34,625 bases of DNA. It comes from Flavobacteriaceae bacterium UBA3591 (GTDB lineage Bacteria > Bacteroidota > Bacteroidia > Flavobacteriales > Flavobacteriaceae). Made by a program: the position numbers and the translations under genes. Below are positions 32,680 to 34,625 of the stretch, one piece after another (the stretch's first letter is position 1; every line of letters begins with the position of its first letter). The notes beneath the pieces are model-generated. The model searched no databases. It saw nothing but the letters and a program-made list of their open reading frames with translations, and was not told the DNA's origin. The stretch spans positions 1 through 34,625 of the forward strand of contig DFMO01000002.1 in assembly GCA_002375695.1 (NCBI GenBank), in the 5' to 3' direction.

Positions 32680-34625
32680 ATGAATAAAATTACCATAGTT
32701 CTTACTGTGATGCTAATGGGTATTGCAGGCGCCATTTCGGCACAAAATGTTTCTAATTCTTTATCGGGTAATTCAAGGGCTATCAATCAGCCAACAAGTA
32801 ATGAAAATTTATTGCAGGACGCGACTTATTTGGCTCGTTTAGCATCTACAAGTAATAACACTACGGCACTTGTTCCTCCTGGATCCATTGCGTTAGATTA
32901 TGTTCAATATGGAGCTGGTGTTGAGCTTAATCCTTTATTAACGAATATTGGCTTTACTGTTACCGAAGATGACGGTGCTGGAAATCTAAATACAATACTT
33001 CCTTCACAACCTTGGGATATTGTTGTTCTACAATTACAGGGAAGTAATCTTTCACCACAAGAAGTGTCTGCGCTATCTAATTATATTGCAAGTGGGGGGA
33101 AAGTAATTATGTCTTATTGGAATTTAAATAATCACTCTGCCGTACAATCGTTAGTAGGAGTAAGTAATACAATTTCATTTAATACCCCCATCTCTGTTTC
33201 GGTTTGGGATGCTGCACATCCTATTTTTAACAATCCTAATACCGTAAGTGGCTTAGCTACAATTGGAGATTACGGTGGCGGCGATAATGGTGATCGCTTA
33301 GAGCCAGCTGCCGGAGCAACCGCACTTGGTGGTTTTGTGTCTTCTCCTACAACAAACGAAGCAGCTATTGTTTTAGGAAATGGAGATAGAAGTATATTCC
33401 ATGGATTTGCTGCGCTAGATATGGACCTTAACTCGTATTTACACTTAATTGAAAACGAAGTAGAGTATTTAATGAACCCCAATACAGCACCCACCATTTC
33501 TTGTCCTAGCAATATTACTGTTGCTAATGATTCTGATGAATGTGGTGCCATCGTAACTTATACGGTAACAGCTAATGATGCCGAAGACGGGCCGTTAACA
33601 CCTACCCAAACAGCAGGGCTTCCATCTGGATCTCAGTTTCCGGTTGGTACTACAACTAATACTTTTGAAGTAACTGACAGTGGAGGTAATACTTCTACTT
33701 GTAGTTTTGATGTTACTGTAAATGATACTGAAGCACCAACTTTTAGTGGGACAATAATAGCTGAAATTCTCGATTATAGTTTTGAAGATGCTGGGAGTAC
33801 TGTGGTAAACGGGGCTACTAATCCTCCTTCTGGCGCCGAAAATGCTAGTCTAATGGGAGGAATGACGCAGGGTGCACCTGGAATTACCGATACAGGATCG
33901 CTTATTGGAACTGGAGGTTCTTCATCTTCCGATTATTTAGATACTAACTGGAATACCAACCTTAGCGGTCCTTGGAGTATCTCTTTTCAAACGTCAAATA
34001 TACAGCCAAACGCTACTTTATATTATATTTTTGGTGACCATACTGCAGGCGGATTTCGTTGTTTTACAAATGGAGTTGCTGGTTCGGAAAATTGGATATT
34101 AAGAGGTCCTTTTAGTGATGTTTTGGTTCCAGGAGGGGCTACCGTTGATCCTCATGTTATCACTTTTGTATATTCCCCAACTGATGCAAATATAAAAGCA
34201 TACTTAGACGGTGTATTGGTAAATACGGTATCTCAATCGCCACTTTCTATTGTGGGTTCTCAGCCCTTTAAAGTTGGAGGTTATGCCAGTAATACGGGAC
34301 TGTCATCTGGAGGTTTGTTAGATGAATTTAAAATTTTTAATAGAGAATTAACTCTTAGTGAAATCGAAGTATTGGCCAGAATAGGCGAGGGATGTCCTTC
34401 AAATATTGTTGTTAATAACGACCCGGGTGTTTGTGGAGCTGTAGTTACCTACAATACTCCAATTGGTACCGATAATTGCTCTGGAGCAACGACTACTCAA
34501 ACAGCTGGCTTACCTTCCGGATCAACTTTTCCGATAGGTACTACTACCAACACTTTTGTAGTTACCGATGCGGCTGGCCACACCACAAGTTGTAGTTTTG
34601 ACGTCACTGTTGAAGACAACGAAGC
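32680..34625 (+). CDS. Large secreted HYR / LamG-like domain protein (3' end outside window)
   Basis: The reading frame stays open for 648 codons to the right edge, so the gene is incomplete. A signal peptide is clear (residues 1-21, VLTVMLMGIAGAISA, then QNVSNS). Residues about 60-260 form a domain with a Rossmann-like stretch, WDIVVLQLQGSNLSPQEVSA then ASGGKVIMSYW, that resembles ThuA/GATase-like extracellular domains. A first HYR domain spans about 268-350 (ISCPSNITVAND; FPVGTTTNTFEVTDSGGNTS). A LamG/concanavalin-like module spans about 360-565 (YLDTNWNTNLSGPWSISF; GLLDEFKIFNRELT). A second HYR begins at about 568 (CPSNIVVNNDPG). The organisation is that of giant surface adhesins or enzymes of Flavobacteriia, and a T9SS domain is expected at the missing C terminus. 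Function is unknown. Confidence 0.85.
   Translation, partial: MNKITIVLTVMLMGIAGAISAQNVSNSLSGNSRAINQPTSNENLLQDATYLARLASTSNNTTALVPPGSIALDYVQYGAGVELNPLLTNIGFTVTEDDGAGNLNTILPSQPWDIVVLQLQGSNLSPQEVSALSNYIASGGKVIMSYWNLNNHSAVQSLVGVSNTISFNTPISVSVWDAAHPIFNNPNTVSGLATIGDYGGGDNGDRLEPAAGATALGGFVSSPTTNEAAIVLGNGDRSIFHGFAALDMDLNSYLHLIENEVEYLMNPNTAPTISCPSNITVANDSDECGAIVTYTVTANDAEDGPLTPTQTAGLPSGSQFPVGTTTNTFEVTDSGGNTSTCSFDVTVNDTEAPTFSGTIIAEILDYSFEDAGSTVVNGATNPPSGAENASLMGGMTQGAPGITDTGSLIGTGGSSSSDYLDTNWNTNLSGPWSISFQTSNIQPNATLYYIFGDHTAGGFRCFTNGVAGSENWILRGPFSDVLVPGGATVDPHVITFVYSPTDANIKAYLDGVLVNTVSQSPLSIVGSQPFKVGGYASNTGLSSGGLLDEFKIFNRELTLSEIEVLARIGEGCPSNIVVNNDPGVCGAVVTYNTPIGTDNCSGATTTQTAGLPSGSTFPIGTTTNTFVVTDAAGHTTSCSFDVTVEDNE

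Noticed and set aside
33270..33551. 93-codon minus-strand frame
   Set aside because: It is antisense to the open HYR protein gene, which has a signal peptide and recognisable domains through this region.

Overview
The window looks like a chromosomal stretch from a member of the Flavobacteriaceae (Bacteroidota), probably marine or environmental. The base composition is AT-rich and Shine-Dalgarno sequences are mostly absent. Several genes are preceded by the Bacteroidota -7 promoter box TAnnTTTG. Four secreted proteins end in a type A sorting domain of the type IX secretion system (T9SS), and a fifth, cut off by the right edge, has HYR domains. The species cannot be fixed from the sequence alone.

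Region 1 (1-3457) is the right end of an integrated mobile element. It holds the 3' part of a copper-exporting P1B-ATPase, a small HMA copper-chaperone-like protein, an MtfA-like zinc peptidase and, on the minus strand, a tyrosine recombinase. The recombinase is followed by clustered GGTACAACA repeats, which look like arm-type integrase sites, and then by a 5'-truncated tRNA-Leu(UAG). That is the expected layout of an attachment site in a tRNA gene, so the copper genes look like cargo and the sequence to the right is the original chromosome.

Region 2 (3464-11700) is mostly on the minus strand: a T9SS secreted protein, a DsbA/SpxH-like thiol-disulfide protein divergent from a single-cysteine HxlR regulator, an MFS exporter, an MgtC/SapB membrane protein, a clade 3 haem catalase and a membrane-anchored endonuclease/exonuclease/phosphatase-fold protein. 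The thiol protein, the regulator and the catalase together suggest redox or electrophile stress handling. Upstream of the MgtC/SapB gene lie a broken short ORF and a terminator-like hairpin, which could be a leader.

Region 3 (11773-22245) is on the plus strand: a T9SS beta-helix protein; a PLP decarboxylase overlapping a BaiN/HI0933-type flavoprotein; aconitase; a very small HExxH protein; a YqjM-like old yellow enzyme; a luciferase-like flavin oxidoreductase; and a HAD phosphatase. It is mostly housekeeping and redox metabolism.

Region 4 (22274-34625) opens with a minus-strand DEDDh exonuclease/GIY-YIG fusion. Next come two tandem paralogous regulators built as signal peptide, TPR, one membrane span, coiled coil and HTH. 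They are followed by a two-gene T9SS unit (an Asp-box propeller and a seven-repeat FG-GAP propeller), a DUF1206 membrane protein, and the start of a large secreted HYR/LamG-like protein. The paired membrane-tethered regulators next to secreted surface proteins are the most system-like arrangement in the window.
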